Positions 16,259 to 25,430 of a stretch of DNA of 64,000 nt are shown one piece after another; positions within the stretch are counted from its first letter, which is position 1; each line of letters opens with the position of its first letter. The translations under genes were made by a program, and so were the position numbers. Where the stretch lies: NCBI RefSeq assembly GCF_005049045.1, contig NZ_SUPK01000004.1, positions 1-64,000 on the forward strand, given 5' to 3'. Below the pieces are notes generated by a model that saw only the letters and a program-made list of their open reading frames with translations, did no database searches and had not been told where the DNA came from. This DNA is from Cohnella pontilimi. GTDB lineage: Bacteria > Bacillota > Bacilli > Paenibacillales > Paenibacillaceae.

Positions 16259-18262
16259 CTATACCCTGCGCAGGCGCCCTTGAACCGTGTCAGTTGACGT
16301 GAGCTCTGCCATAAGCGCCGACAAGCGGGCCATCGTGACCGGACCTTCCCAGAAGCGGCAGCCCGGAAAGGGAATTTCCTCCGGAGGAGGGTTGCCGTGC
16401 CCAATACAAACCGTCGGAACTGCGAATGCGGACCAGACCGGCAGAGCGTCCCGGTCTTTGTCCGAATACCCATCGATGATCGCCAATGCCGCAGGCTTCC
16501 CGTCCGGATAAACAACGGCGGCAGACGTGCAGGAAGTGACACGGGGCGTCATGCCGAGCTTGGCGACCAGCATCGACAGCAGCCTCCTGCGGTACGCGCT
16601 TTTGGCTACGATGATCGCGGCTTTATCCGGCCGTGGCTCTTGATTTGCGGTTACCGCGAGCTGCGGGAATTCAGAGGGCCACTCGAACGGCGCCACCGAA
16701 ATCCGGCACACGAACCGGGTGCCTTCCGGGCTGCTTTCGGCCAGGCGCATACCGCCTCCCATTGCTTTGGTGAGCGTCTGGCACACGGCCAGACCGAGTC
16801 CTGTCCCGCCATGCTTGCGCGTCATGGAAGAGTCGACTTGGGAGAACGGCATAAACAGCAAGTGTCGCAGCGAATCGGGAATTCCGCTGCCTGTGTCCTG
16901 CACGGACGTCTCCAGCCGGATTCTGGGTTCACCTGCTCCCTCACCCGGCCGCGCCCGGACCAAAACATAGACACCCCCGTTGTCCGTAAACTTCACGGCA
17001 TTATCCAGCATATGCCGCAAAATTTGCCGGTAACGGTGCGGATCGCCCACGACATATTCCGGGACGCCTTCCTCCATTTCCCACAACAATTCCAAGTTTT
17101 TTCGGGCGGCTTCCGCCTCATAACACGCCGCGACGTCCGCCAGGCACTCCCGGATCGAAAAAGGCTGTTCGTCGAGTTCGATTTTTCCCGATTCCATGTT
17201 GGTAAAGTCCAATATATCGTCCATGATTTTCAGCAGGCGGTTCGCATTGTCCTTGATGGCATGCGCATAGGTTTCCTGTTCGCCCGTCATTGCCGTTTCC
17301 AACATCAGCTCGCTCATCCCGATCAATCCGTTCATCGGGGTGCGGATTTCATGGCTCATGACGGCCAGAAATTGGCTTTTGACACTCGAAGCCAGCTCCG
17401 CCGTGTTTTTGGCATCCCTGAGCTGGCGCAGCGTGCCTTTGAGTTCGGTGATGTCACGAACGGTGCAGGCATACAGCCTCTCGGTGTTAATGATCTCTTT
17501 CCCGAGCTGAATCTCGGCATGGAACATCGTGCCGTTTCGCCTGTAGGCGACGGATTCGCGTACCACACCCGTTAAATAAAGCGGCATGTTATCGTGTTCC
17601 TGGGTTTGGGGACAGCGCATGAGAACGATCGAAGGAAGTACATTTTCCACCGCAGTGCCGATCAGCTCATTCGCGCTGTAACCGAACAGCCGCTCCATAG
17701 CCGGATTCACCGACAAAATGCGGCCGTATTCGTCGAACGTAAATATGCCGTCCATGGAGGTTTCGAAAATCATGCGCGATTTGGCTTCCGCCGTCGTCAG
17801 CCGGTACGTGGCCCGAAGCAGCTCCTCCTTTTGCATCTTGAGCAGGTCGCGCTGATATTGCAGCTCGCGGTTGTTCAGATACATACGGACAAAAGCGGAG
17901 ATTTTGGCTTTCAAGATCGAAGGGACGATCGGCTTGATCAAATAATCGATTGCCCCTGCCGAGTACCCCTCGAATTGATCCACCGCTTCCCGGCTCGTGG
18001 CCGAAATGAACAAGATCGGCGTATCCTTGGTCTTCTCCCGCGACTTGATCAGCCTTGCCGTCTCGAAGCCGTCCATTTCCGGCATTTGCACATCCATGAC
18101 GATAACGGCGAATTCTTCTCGCAGCAAGTGTCGCAGCGCCTCATGGCCGGATGCGGCACGAACGAACCGATAATTCTCCCCGTCCAGGGCTGCTTCCAAC
18201 GCCATCAAATTTTGTACGTGGTCGTCCACCAACAAAATGGATACCGACTGTTCCTTCGCCAT
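16259..18262 (-). CDS. Hybrid histidine kinase with N-terminal receiver (REC-PAS-HisKA-HATPase)
   Basis: A 667-residue cytosolic kinase. It opens with a receiver domain (residues 7-125, phospho-acceptor D57 in VIVMDVQMPEMDG), then a PAS domain (about 165-290), a HisKA helix pair with H304 in MSHEIRTPMNG, and an ATPase domain (about 410-535, DNAVKFTDNGG and GGTGLGL). The last ~120 residues resemble a receiver fold but show no clear acceptor Asp. AAAGGAG precedes the ATG at 18262; an earlier ATG lacks a site. It follows the CheR gene by 21 nt and likely takes phosphate from, or feeds, the large kinase next door. Confidence 0.88.
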   Translation of the reverse strand: MAKEQSVSILLVDDHVQNLMALEAALDGENYRFVRAASGHEALRHLLREEFAVIVMDVQMPEMDGFETARLIKSREKTKDTPILFISATSREAVDQFEGYSAGAIDYLIKPIVPSILKAKISAFVRMYLNNRELQYQRDLLKMQKEELLRATYRLTTAEAKSRMIFETSMDGIFTFDEYGRILSVNPAMERLFGYSANELIGTAVENVLPSIVLMRCPQTQEHDNMPLYLTGVVRESVAYRRNGTMFHAEIQLGKEIINTERLYACTVRDITELKGTLRQLRDAKNTAELASSVKSQFLAVMSHEIRTPMNGLIGMSELMLETAMTGEQETYAHAIKDNANRLLKIMDDILDFTNMESGKIELDEQPFSIRECLADVAACYEAEAARKNLELLWEMEEGVPEYVVGDPHRYRQILRHMLDNAVKFTDNGGVYVLVRARPGEGAGEPRIRLETSVQDTGSGIPDSLRHLLFMPFSQVDSSMTRKHGGTGLGLAVCQTLTKAMGGGMRLAESSPEGTRFVCRISVAPFEWPSEFPQLAVTANQEPRPDKAAIIVAKSAYRRRLLSMLVAKLGMTPRVTSCTSAAVVYPDGKPAALAIIDGYSDKDRDALPVWSAFAVPTVCIGHGNPPPEEIPFPGCRFWEGPVTMARLSALMAELTSTDTVQGRLRRV
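16261..16286 (-). promoter_or_regulatory. Sigma-B-like promoter inside the 3' end of the kinase gene
   Basis: On the minus strand GGTTCA (16281-16286), 14-nt spacer, GGGTAT (16261-16266), 35 nt before the GSP17M-like start. The -35 has one change from the local GTTTCA, the -10 is the classical sigma-B form. Confidence 0.6.
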
Positions 18263-18283
18263 CTTGCTCTCCTTTCCCACCGC

Positions 18284-19120
18284 TCATTTCCGTTTTCGGT
18301 AAATCCGGTTGGGGTCGTTCCACACTTCATACCGGTCGGCCATCGGCGTAAACGAGATGGATTCCTTGTTGCCGAGCACAAGAAATCCTCCGTCCGACAA
18401 GCTCTCGTAAAAAAGCTTCTGCACCTGGTCACGGAGCGGCCATTCAAAATAGATCATGACGTTGCGGCAAAAAATCACATGAAATTCGTTAAATGACCGG
18501 TCGGTAACCAAATTGTGGCGCGCGAATACGAGATTGGCGCGTAATTCGGGTTTCAGCAGGACGACGCCGGACTCCGAACTGTAGTATTCGGAAAAGGAGG
18601 CTTTGCCGCCGGCCTTCTGGTAATTCTGCGTATATTGCTTCATCCGCTCGATCGGCAGCACGCCGCTTTTGGCCCTCTCCAACGCGTTCTCGCTGATGTC
18701 TGTGGCATATATGCGGGCTTTGCCCAGCAATCCTTCTTCGTGCAGCACAATGGCCGTCGAATACACTTCTTCTCCCGTCGAACAGCCGGCATGCCAGATC
18801 CGGATATAGGGCAGCTCCCGCAGTGCGGGCACCACAACTTGCCGGAAGGCAAGGAACGCGTCCGGGTCGCGGAACATCTCGGTCACCGGGATCATCAAAT
18901 CTTCGAGCAGCCGCTGAAACGCAAGCGGATCGTGAAGAACCTGCTCCTGCAGCGCAGATAGCGTGGGCAGTCCTTCCATCTGAAGCCTGTGAAGCACCCG
19001 CCGTTTGATGGAAGCGTAAGCGTATTTGCGAAAATCATAGCCGTATTTGCGGTAAATGCCCTCCAATAGCAGCATAACCTCGATTTTATCCAGTTCCGGA
19101 TTGGATAATTTTTCTTTCAT
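18284..19120 (-). CDS. CheR-type protein methyltransferase (RsbM-like)
   Basis: A 278-residue S-adenosylmethionine-dependent glutamate methyltransferase. The CheR N-terminal helical part covers 1-75, the SAM motif RIWHAGCSTGEEVYS is at 107-121, and the catalytic-domain signature FCRNVMIYF is near 230. The start overlaps the stop of the large kinase gene by 4 nt (ATGA), so the two are coupled. No chemotaxis genes are nearby. In the Bacillus cereus group a CheR-type enzyme (RsbM) modifies the sigma-B-activating kinase RsbK, and the same pairing here suggests that target. Confidence 0.85.
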   Translation of the reverse strand: MKEKLSNPELDKIEVMLLLEGIYRKYGYDFRKYAYASIKRRVLHRLQMEGLPTLSALQEQVLHDPLAFQRLLEDLMIPVTEMFRDPDAFLAFRQVVVPALRELPYIRIWHAGCSTGEEVYSTAIVLHEEGLLGKARIYATDISENALERAKSGVLPIERMKQYTQNYQKAGGKASFSEYYSSESGVVLLKPELRANLVFARHNLVTDRSFNEFHVIFCRNVMIYFEWPLRDQVQKLFYESLSDGGFLVLGNKESISFTPMADRYEVWNDPNRIYRKRK

Positions 19121-22100
19121 CGGTATAACCACACCCTCATCAAGGAGAGCAGTTGATCGGTATTCACAGGTTTCGTGATGTAATCCGAGGCACCGGCTTC
19201 GATGCATTTGTTGCGGTCGTCCTTCATGGCCTTGGCGGTGAGAGCGATGACCGGAAGCTTTTTCCACTTCGCGTTTGCGCGAATCTTCTTCATCGTCTCA
19301 TAGCCGTCCATTTCCGGCATCATGATGTCCATCAGAATCAGGTCGACGTCCGGATGCTCCTCCAGCCGGTTCAACGCGTCTTTGCCATTCTCCGCGTAGA
19401 CCAAACGCATTCCCTTGTGCTCCAGCACGCTGGACAAGGCGAAAATGTTGCGCACATCGTCGTCGACGAGCAAAATCTTTTTGTTCTCGAAAGGCGCATC
19501 ACGACGGTGAAGCTTGCGAAGCATGCTCCGCTTGTCTTCCGGAAGCTCGGATTCGACACGGTGCAGGAAAAGCGCCGTTTCCTCGAGAAGCCGTTCCGGA
19601 GACTGCGCATCTTTCAAAACGATAGAGCCGGCGAATTTGCGCAATTCCCGATAGTCGTCTTCCTCGTCCCCGCCGTAGAGAATAACGGGAATCCGGCGCA
19701 GCGTCGAAGAGCCTTGCATCCGTTCAAGAAGCTTAACGACGCCGTCTTCATGCAGTCCGGAGCTCAGTACGATACATTGGATCGTATCATCCGAAAGCCG
19801 TTCCCAAGCCTGATCGACGTCGGAAACGGCCAGCACGGACACATCCTTGTAACCGATCAGATCCGTTAACGCGCGTTGATCGGCTTTATTCGGCTCGACG
19901 AGCAGCAAACGCTTCGGCCGGCGCTCCAGCACCGTCGACATTTTGGAAAATGCTTCTTCCAACTGTTCTGCCGTCACCGGTTTTTGCAGTTGATCGATCG
20001 CGCCCATGCGCAGTCCGTGAGCGGACTGCTCCGCCACGGAGACGACATGCACCGGGATGTGCCGTGTCTCGGCGTCGTCTTTCAATTCATGTAAAACAGA
20101 CCAGCCGTCGGTACCCGGAAGCTGAATATCGAGCAGAACGCCGTCGGGTTTCATCTCCTTAGCCAGCTGCAGCCCTTCGTCTCCGCGGAGCGCCACGACC
20201 CCTTTGAATCCTCTGGCGCGGGCCATCTCCAGCAGCACTTTCGCAAAATGAATATCGTCTTCGACGATCAGCAGCACCTTGTCGTCTTCGGCAATGGAGC
20301 CGCGGTCGTCATCCGGCTGCGGCTGTTTGGAGTCCGAAGCGGCTTCCGGCGTTTCAGTGTTTACCCCGGCTTCGCCCGCTTCCGCCTCTGTATGGAACAG
20401 CGGACGAGCCATGCTTGGTGCGGTTGCGGCCACCTCGGCAAACACGTCCTCTTTGCCGCTTGGTTCCGCCGCCGCGAGCTCGGGAATCCGTTCCGGGATA
20501 ATGAGCGTAAACGCGCTTCCCCGCCCGGGCTTTGTATCCAGCAAAATCCAGCCTCCAAGCAGCTTGGCGAGTTCACGGCTGATCGTAAGCCCCAGCCCGG
20601 TTCCGCCGTATTTACGGCTTGTCGTGCCGTCGGCTTGGCGGAAGGCTTCGAAGATCAGCTCGCTTTTTTCCGGCGAAATTCCGATTCCCGTATCGGTAAC
20701 GGTGAAGGCCACATATTTGTCTTCTTTGCGGAACGGCTTCCCATCGAAATCTTCATGGCGAGGCCTTCCGATGCGGAGGCTGACGCTGCCTTCATGGGTA
20801 AACTTGACGGCGTTCGATAACAAATTACGCAAAATTTGTTTCAGCCGGTGGCCGTCCGTCCAAATCGCTTCCGGCGCCTGATCGTCGGTGTCGAACGTGA
20901 GCGTCAATCCTTTGTGGTCGGCGAGCGGAGCGAACATCTGATCCAGGAAAGTCACGACGTCGCCGACGACCGTCCATTCGGGATGCAGCTCCATTTTGCC
21001 GGCATCCACTTTGGACAAATCCAGGATTTCGTCGATCATTTTGAGCAAATCCGAACCCGATACATGGATAGTCCGCAAATACTCTTTTTGTTTGTCGGTC
21101 AAATTGCCTTCCTTGTTTTCCGCCAAAAACTCCGACAAAATGAGCAGACTGTTCAGCGGCGTGCGGAGCTCGTGCGACATGTTAGCCAAAAACTCGGACC
21201 GGTATTTGCCGGTCAGCGCGAGCTGCAGAGCCTGTCGTTCCAGCTCCGCGTTCGCTTTGGCGATCTGTCGGTTCTGGGCGTCCGACCGCTCCAACTGATC
21301 TTGCAGCGCTTTCGTCTTCACGGTGAGCTCCCGGTTGGCATGCTCCAGCTCTTCCTGCTGTGACTGAAGCCGCTCTTCCGATCGCTTCAGCTCGTTGCGT
21401 TGCGCTTCCAGCTCGTCGTTCGTGTGCCGCAGCGCCTCTTGCTGCGTGATGAGCTCTTCGGACTGCGCCTGCAGCTCCTCGGATTGCGCCTGGGACTCGC
21501 GCAGCAGTTCTTCGACTCGTTGCCGGGAGTGAATGTTGTGCACCAGCATGCCGAGATGGCTGGCCAGCAGCCGCAGCAGCTCCCTGTTTTCCGGAGTGAA
21601 CGGCTTCACCGCCGCCACTTCTATGACGCCCAAATGTTCTTCGTCGAACAGAATCGGCTTCAGCACGAGCTGCTTCGGCTCGGCGTCTCCGATGCCGGAC
21701 CCGATTTTTACATACCCATCCGGCACATCATCCAAAACGATCGGCAAACCGGAAGCCGCGCATTGTCCGACGAGACCTTCCCCGAAGCGGATCGACCGAC
21801 GTGCGTTGTCTAACGTATCGATGTCGCAATGCCCGGCGAAGGATGCCGTGAGATTGAGCGTTCGGCCGTCGGTTTGAGGATCCGTCAAATATACGGCCCC
21901 GTAAGCCGCGCCGATGACCGGACAAAACTCTTTCACAAACGCCTCGGCCAGCGTGCCGGGATCGTTCATTTGCCTCAGCAAATCGGTAAACCGCGCGATC
22001 TGGGCATCCTTAAACGCCTGTTTCTGTTGAATGGCGTTCAATTCCGCTTCCCGCTCGTTTTTGGCCAGCAAATCCAACGCAATCCTTTTGAAAATACGGG

Positions 22101-22833
22101 CCAATTCACCAAGTTCGTCTCTCGCCCGAATTTCCATTCGGGCAAAAGATTTGAGTCTGCCCTTGGAAAACCGTTCCGCCATTTTGTTTAACCGGTCCAA
22201 GCCGCTCGTGATGCTCGGAAGCACCCAAGCGAGTACGAGCAGGCCGAGCAACAGCCCGAGTGCGGAGAGCACAGCAACCAGGCGTACGGTATCATCGTAC
22301 ATTCGTTTGGTCGCGGCCATTTCCAAGTCCAGCGCTTGCTGCTCGTACGCGACCAATCCGTTCAAATCGGTCACGATCCGCTCTTGCGTTTGCCGTCCCG
22401 TATTCATGAACAAGGTTCGCGCATCTGCAAGCTTCCCTTGCTTCGCGAGTTCAACGAATGTGCCCAAATATTCACCGTAGGCTTTCCCGTCCGCCTTGAT
22501 CTGCTCGGTCAGCTGCTTCTCGACCGGATCCGACTGAGAGGATTGGCTCAGCTTCTCGAATTCCTTGCCTGCCCTCGTCAAGCGGTCGGAGATGTCCTTT
22601 ATGCCCATTTGCGTGTCGACTGCGCCAAGCAGCATTTCGCTTATGACCCGCGCAGAGACGTTCAATTCCCCGCGTGCGTCTTCAACCAACGACACTTTTC
22701 GAAACCGGTTTTCGTAAAAAGCATTTAATTTTTGATCCATACGGGAGAGCCGTTCGTAACCGAACAGCGTAATCCCCACCAGCATGACGACCAGCAGGGA
22801 AAATCCGATAATCAGTTTGTTTCTGATTTTCAT
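19117..22833 (-). CDS. Large membrane hybrid histidine kinase (RsbK-like)
   Basis: A 1238-residue kinase. TM1 7-27, extracytoplasmic four-helix sensor about 30-180, TM2 184-205, HAMP 206-258, GAF about 290-430, Gln/Glu-rich coiled coil 435-540, HisKA with H554 (NMSHELRTPLN), HATPase about 655-785 (LLSNAVKFT, GGTGLGL), then three receiver-like domains: 853-970 with D902, 975-1090 where Ser (VLSSG) replaces the acceptor Asp, and 1119-1235 with D1169. It overlaps the PP2C gene by 4 nt. It probably phosphorylates the receiver of that phosphatase to turn on SigB; the coiled coil is a likely CheR methylation area. Confidence 0.88.
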   Translation of the reverse strand: MKIRNKLIIGFSLLVVMLVGITLFGYERLSRMDQKLNAFYENRFRKVSLVEDARGELNVSARVISEMLLGAVDTQMGIKDISDRLTRAGKEFEKLSQSSQSDPVEKQLTEQIKADGKAYGEYLGTFVELAKQGKLADARTLFMNTGRQTQERIVTDLNGLVAYEQQALDLEMAATKRMYDDTVRLVAVLSALGLLLGLLVLAWVLPSITSGLDRLNKMAERFSKGRLKSFARMEIRARDELGELARIFKRIALDLLAKNEREAELNAIQQKQAFKDAQIARFTDLLRQMNDPGTLAEAFVKEFCPVIGAAYGAVYLTDPQTDGRTLNLTASFAGHCDIDTLDNARRSIRFGEGLVGQCAASGLPIVLDDVPDGYVKIGSGIGDAEPKQLVLKPILFDEEHLGVIEVAAVKPFTPENRELLRLLASHLGMLVHNIHSRQRVEELLRESQAQSEELQAQSEELITQQEALRHTNDELEAQRNELKRSEERLQSQQEELEHANRELTVKTKALQDQLERSDAQNRQIAKANAELERQALQLALTGKYRSEFLANMSHELRTPLNSLLILSEFLAENKEGNLTDKQKEYLRTIHVSGSDLLKMIDEILDLSKVDAGKMELHPEWTVVGDVVTFLDQMFAPLADHKGLTLTFDTDDQAPEAIWTDGHRLKQILRNLLSNAVKFTHEGSVSLRIGRPRHEDFDGKPFRKEDKYVAFTVTDTGIGISPEKSELIFEAFRQADGTTSRKYGGTGLGLTISRELAKLLGGWILLDTKPGRGSAFTLIIPERIPELAAAEPSGKEDVFAEVAATAPSMARPLFHTEAEAGEAGVNTETPEAASDSKQPQPDDDRGSIAEDDKVLLIVEDDIHFAKVLLEMARARGFKGVVALRGDEGLQLAKEMKPDGVLLDIQLPGTDGWSVLHELKDDAETRHIPVHVVSVAEQSAHGLRMGAIDQLQKPVTAEQLEEAFSKMSTVLERRPKRLLLVEPNKADQRALTDLIGYKDVSVLAVSDVDQAWERLSDDTIQCIVLSSGLHEDGVVKLLERMQGSSTLRRIPVILYGGDEEDDYRELRKFAGSIVLKDAQSPERLLEETALFLHRVESELPEDKRSMLRKLHRRDAPFENKKILLVDDDVRNIFALSSVLEHKGMRLVYAENGKDALNRLEEHPDVDLILMDIMMPEMDGYETMKKIRANAKWKKLPVIALTAKAMKDDRNKCIEAGASDYITKPVNTDQLLSLMRVWLYR

Positions 22834-23990
22834 CCTTTGATCTCTCCCGTCACGATGTCGACCCGAACCAAGCACCGGTCGTCCGAACGGCCGTCAAGCG
22901 GCTGGCCATGGATGAGGCGCTCCATGCTTTCCTCATCTTCGGACGCTTGTTGAAGAAACTTCGTCAACTGTTCGATTTGCTCCTCGTCTTCACCTTGGAA
23001 AGGCCCTAAAATTCCGTCGGTGTACAGATACAATTTGTCGCCGGGCCGGATCGACATGCTGCGCTTTCCGACTTCAAGCGATTCGAACATCCCCAATGGT
23101 GCGGAGGTTGCGCCCAGCCGCTCGGGTACCGCCTGCCCATCCGCGTACAGCAGTCCCGGCGGGTGACCGGCGTTCGCATATTCCAGCGTTCCTTGCTCCA
23201 AGTCGAACTTGACGCAAATCCCCGTGCAATAATATTGGACCAGCTCATTTTCCGGGTGAAGACTCATAAGCCGGCGGTTCAGATCCAGAAACACGCGTTC
23301 CGGAGACTGTAACGTACGCATTGATTCCTTGAGTACCGACGCGACGAACATGCTGACCAAAGAAGAAGAGATGCCGTGCCCCATGGCGTCGATGACGGCA
23401 AAAACCCATTGGCGGTCCCCCACCTGCTGCCAAGCGTACAAATCCCCGGCCAATTCTTCGGAAGCCCGGAAATAGGCGCAAACACGGACGCCGTCTTGAG
23501 CCGTTGCCTCCGGCAGCACCGCTTCCTGCACTTGACGGGCCAAGTTCAGCTCCTCGCGGACCCGGCGGTCTCTTTCCTTGTGCCAATCCAACTCGCTTTT
23601 CAGCCTCAAGGCGGAACGAATCCGCGCGAGCAGCTCGGTTTTGTTGATCGGCTTCGTCACGAAATCGCTCGCTCCGGCATCCAGCGCTTCCGCCAGCTTG
23701 CGAGAGTCGCCGATCGCTGTCACCATAATGACGGGGATATCCCGGTAGCGGCTGTCCGCTTGCAGCAGGCGGCATGCTTCAATCCCGTCCATCGTCGGCA
23801 TCATCATATCGAGCAGGATCAGATCGATCTTCATCGCTGAATGCGAATCTTGTTCACCGGCTGCATTCAACAGCTCGAACATCTCTTCTGCCGAGTATGA
23901 GGCGCTGATCTTCTCGTACCCGGCCCGTTTCAGCATTTCTTGAATGACCATAACATTCATGGCGTTGTCATCTACGATTAATACACGCAT
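22830..23990 (-). CDS. Receiver-PP2C serine phosphatase (RsbY-like)
   Basis: A 386-residue protein with an N-terminal receiver domain (1-125, acceptor D61 in LILLDMMMPTMDG) joined by a helix (about 135-165, NLARQVQEAVLP) to a SpoIIE/PP2C-type phosphatase domain. Metal-binding Asp motifs are visible in ELAGDLYAW, AVIDAMGHG, YLYTDGI and the ending DDRCLVRV. It most likely dephosphorylates RsbV when its receiver is phosphorylated. First gene of the four-gene signalling operon, with a sigma-A-type promoter about 50 nt upstream. AGGAG precedes the ATG with rather long (about 11 nt) spacing. Confidence 0.88.
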   Translation of the reverse strand: MRVLIVDDNAMNVMVIQEMLKRAGYEKISASYSAEEMFELLNAAGEQDSHSAMKIDLILLDMMMPTMDGIEACRLLQADSRYRDIPVIMVTAIGDSRKLAEALDAGASDFVTKPINKTELLARIRSALRLKSELDWHKERDRRVREELNLARQVQEAVLPEATAQDGVRVCAYFRASEELAGDLYAWQQVGDRQWVFAVIDAMGHGISSSLVSMFVASVLKESMRTLQSPERVFLDLNRRLMSLHPENELVQYYCTGICVKFDLEQGTLEYANAGHPPGLLYADGQAVPERLGATSAPLGMFESLEVGKRSMSIRPGDKLYLYTDGILGPFQGEDEEQIEQLTKFLQQASEDEESMERLIHGQPLDGRSDDRCLVRVDIVTGEIKG

Positions 23991-24033
23991 CAGTTCTATG
24001 TCTCCTAACTTTAGGCAGGAAGAAATCTCCCAA

Positions 24034-24062
24034 ATTTTAGCTTGGTTCCGCGGACGTGTAAA
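24034..24062 (-). promoter_or_regulatory. Sigma-A-type promoter of the PP2C-kinase-CheR-kinase operon
   Basis: On the minus strand TTTACA (24057-24062), 17-nt spacer, TAAAAT (24034-24039), about 45 nt before the PP2C start. I found no sigma-B-type site here, so the sensing genes appear housekeeping-expressed. Confidence 0.65.
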
Positions 24063-24082
24063 GCGAGACCGCAACAAACGCG

Positions 24083-24124
24083 AATAAGGAATGAGCGGCA
24101 GCGCGGCTGCCCTCATTCCTTATT
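24083..24124. terminator. Long hairpin, probable terminator
   Basis: AATAAGGAATGA (24083-24094) and TCATTCCTTATT (24113-24124) pair perfectly, with an inner GGCAGC/GCTGCC stem. It follows the minus-strand GSP17M gene and precedes the PP2C promoter; no long U-run. Confidence 0.65.
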
Positions 24125-24143
24125 CCCGATTGCCGCAGGCACT

Positions 24144-24467
24144 TTAGTGACGTGCCATGACCAGTACTTTGCCACGGTCCAATTCGGCTTCAAACATACT
24201 CGCTTCATGCGTATCGAAACCCATCGATTCGATTTTGTGCCGGAGTTGGTCACCACGGTCGCGGAACAGGTTGGCGATCGAGTCGAACATGCCTTCCTCC
24301 GATATGCCGATCTTGCTGGCATCCGTTGCATCGGCTAAGCGGTCGGTGCGGTCTTTGCCATGTGCCAGTACGTAGATTTCTTTATCCGTATACCCTTGGC
24401 GGTGCAAATCCTTGACGATATCGACGGCTTCCAATCCGTTGTTCACCAATTTTGCATACGGTCTCAT
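24144..24467 (-). CDS. General stress protein 17M-like (YflT domain)
   Basis: A 107-residue protein of the YflT/GSP17M type: the YAKLVNNGLEAVDIVKDLHRQ segment (4-24) and the following KEIYVLAHGKDRTDRLAD (strand-loop) are characteristic, and the end (VLVMARH) is the last strand. Start at the ATG at 24467 with GGAGGAG upstream; a 39-residue longer frame lacks a site. It has its own sigma-B-type promoter. In Bacillus such proteins accumulate on heat or ethanol stress; the molecular role is not known. Confidence 0.88.
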   Translation of the reverse strand: MRPYAKLVNNGLEAVDIVKDLHRQGYTDKEIYVLAHGKDRTDRLADATDASKIGISEEGMFDSIANLFRDRGDQLRHKIESMGFDTHEASMFEAELDRGKVLVMARH

Positions 24468-24487
24468 GGTCACTCTCCTCCTTCGGC

Positions 24488-24760
24488 CTATATCTGTCCC
24501 ATCATTACCCCATTCGCTTCCGGTTGAAACACCAGCCATTCCGAATTTTCGAAGACGCGTGCTTTCTCCGCGGCGGACTTCCAATCATGCCGGTTTCTGC
24601 CATCCGGTGCCGGGTGATCCGTTCCTTTATTTTTCGAATAGCCCCATTTCTCCGCATCCTCGTCGCAAGACCATGCCGCCGCTGAGGTCGGCGTCGATCC
24701 GGACGACGGCGTACCGTTACTGTTCTCTGCCGCAAGCAGCATCAGCCATGAAACTTTCAT
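24488..24760 (-). CDS. Hypothetical protein, 90 residues
   Basis: A small gene 51 nt after the DUF948 gene with an excellent GAGGAGG site before the ATG at 24760. The N-terminus is mildly hydrophobic (MKVSWLMLLAAENSNG), the middle is Ser/Thr/Ala-rich, and the rest is polar with several Trp, Lys and Asp (WGYSKNKGTDHPAPDGRNRHDW). I do not recognise the family; it might be a small secreted or stress peptide. Its last ~15 codons overlap the sigma-B-type promoter of the next gene. Confidence 0.65.
   Translation of the reverse strand: MKVSWLMLLAAENSNGTPSSGSTPTSAAAWSCDEDAEKWGYSKNKGTDHPAPDGRNRHDWKSAAEKARVFENSEWLVFQPEANGVMMGQI
24505..24530 (-). promoter_or_regulatory. Sigma-B-type promoter for the GSP17M gene
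   Basis: On the minus strand GTTTCA (24525-24530), 14-nt spacer, GGGTAA (24505-24510), 37 nt before the start codon; it lies inside the 3' end of the 90-residue gene. Confidence 0.78.
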
Positions 24761-24811
24761 CCCGCTTCCTCCTCTTGTCTTGTTGATAAGATCGTGCGGA
24801 GCTGCACTGCC

Positions 24812-25354
24812 TTAATGTCTCAAATGTTCAATCTCATTTTCTCTTGGCTCTTGGACTCGAAAAGATTCCAGTTCCGGCTGCCGTCGCTCTGCAGTTTGCC
24901 GTTCTGCGTTACCGTGTTCGTTCCAACCTCTCCGGAGGCCGGACAGGACGCGGGTACCGAGGGAGATCCAGCGAACCCATTTGAGCGGCGGGGCTCCCCC
25001 ATCAAGGGCCGCCGCTTGCCGGCGGACAGCGTGGGTGAGGTTCCGGGAAGCTTCTCTGGCGGTTCCGGTTACTTCTCTCAGCATAAGTCCGACATCTTGG
25101 ACCGCATCGAATAACGGGTTGGTCGCTTGCAATTTCCCTTTAACATCCGTCGTCACTTCATTAATGGTTTCAGCCAGCTGTCTGATTTCACCTTGCAGTC
25201 CTTCGATCGTCTGCTTCACTTCATCTACCGCCGAGCGGGCGGATAACAGCGAACGCTGGGCAGTTTTCAGGAGACTGATCAAAAAGATACATAAGACGAC
25301 GAAGGCGACGGCTGCTGCGGCTAGGCTCCATGCGATGATTTCGTTGGTGTTCAA
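24812..25354 (-). CDS. DUF948 membrane-anchored stress protein
   Basis: About 180 residues: one N-terminal transmembrane helix (NEIIAWSLAAAAVAFVVLCI) followed by a long amphipathic coiled-coil region (RSAVDEVKQTIEGLQGEIRQ and after), the DUF948 layout known from Bacillus YtxG, which sits beside YtxH in a sigma-B-dependent operon. A GGAGGG box touches an ATG at 25360 with no spacing, whereas the TTG at 25354 has 6 nt, so I place the start there; this is uncertain. A sigma-B-type promoter lies about 75 nt upstream. Confidence 0.82.
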   Translation of the reverse strand: MNTNEIIAWSLAAAAVAFVVLCIFLISLLKTAQRSLLSARSAVDEVKQTIEGLQGEIRQLAETINEVTTDVKGKLQATNPLFDAVQDVGLMLREVTGTAREASRNLTHAVRRQAAALDGGAPPLKWVRWISLGTRVLSGLRRGWNEHGNAERQTAERRQPELESFRVQEPRENEIEHLRH

Positions 25355-25430
25355 ATGCATCCCTCCGATTCGGCGTCGTGAGGCCCGGCAGCCTCCCGGA
25401 CAATCACTGTATATAACTCTATGTATCTCG

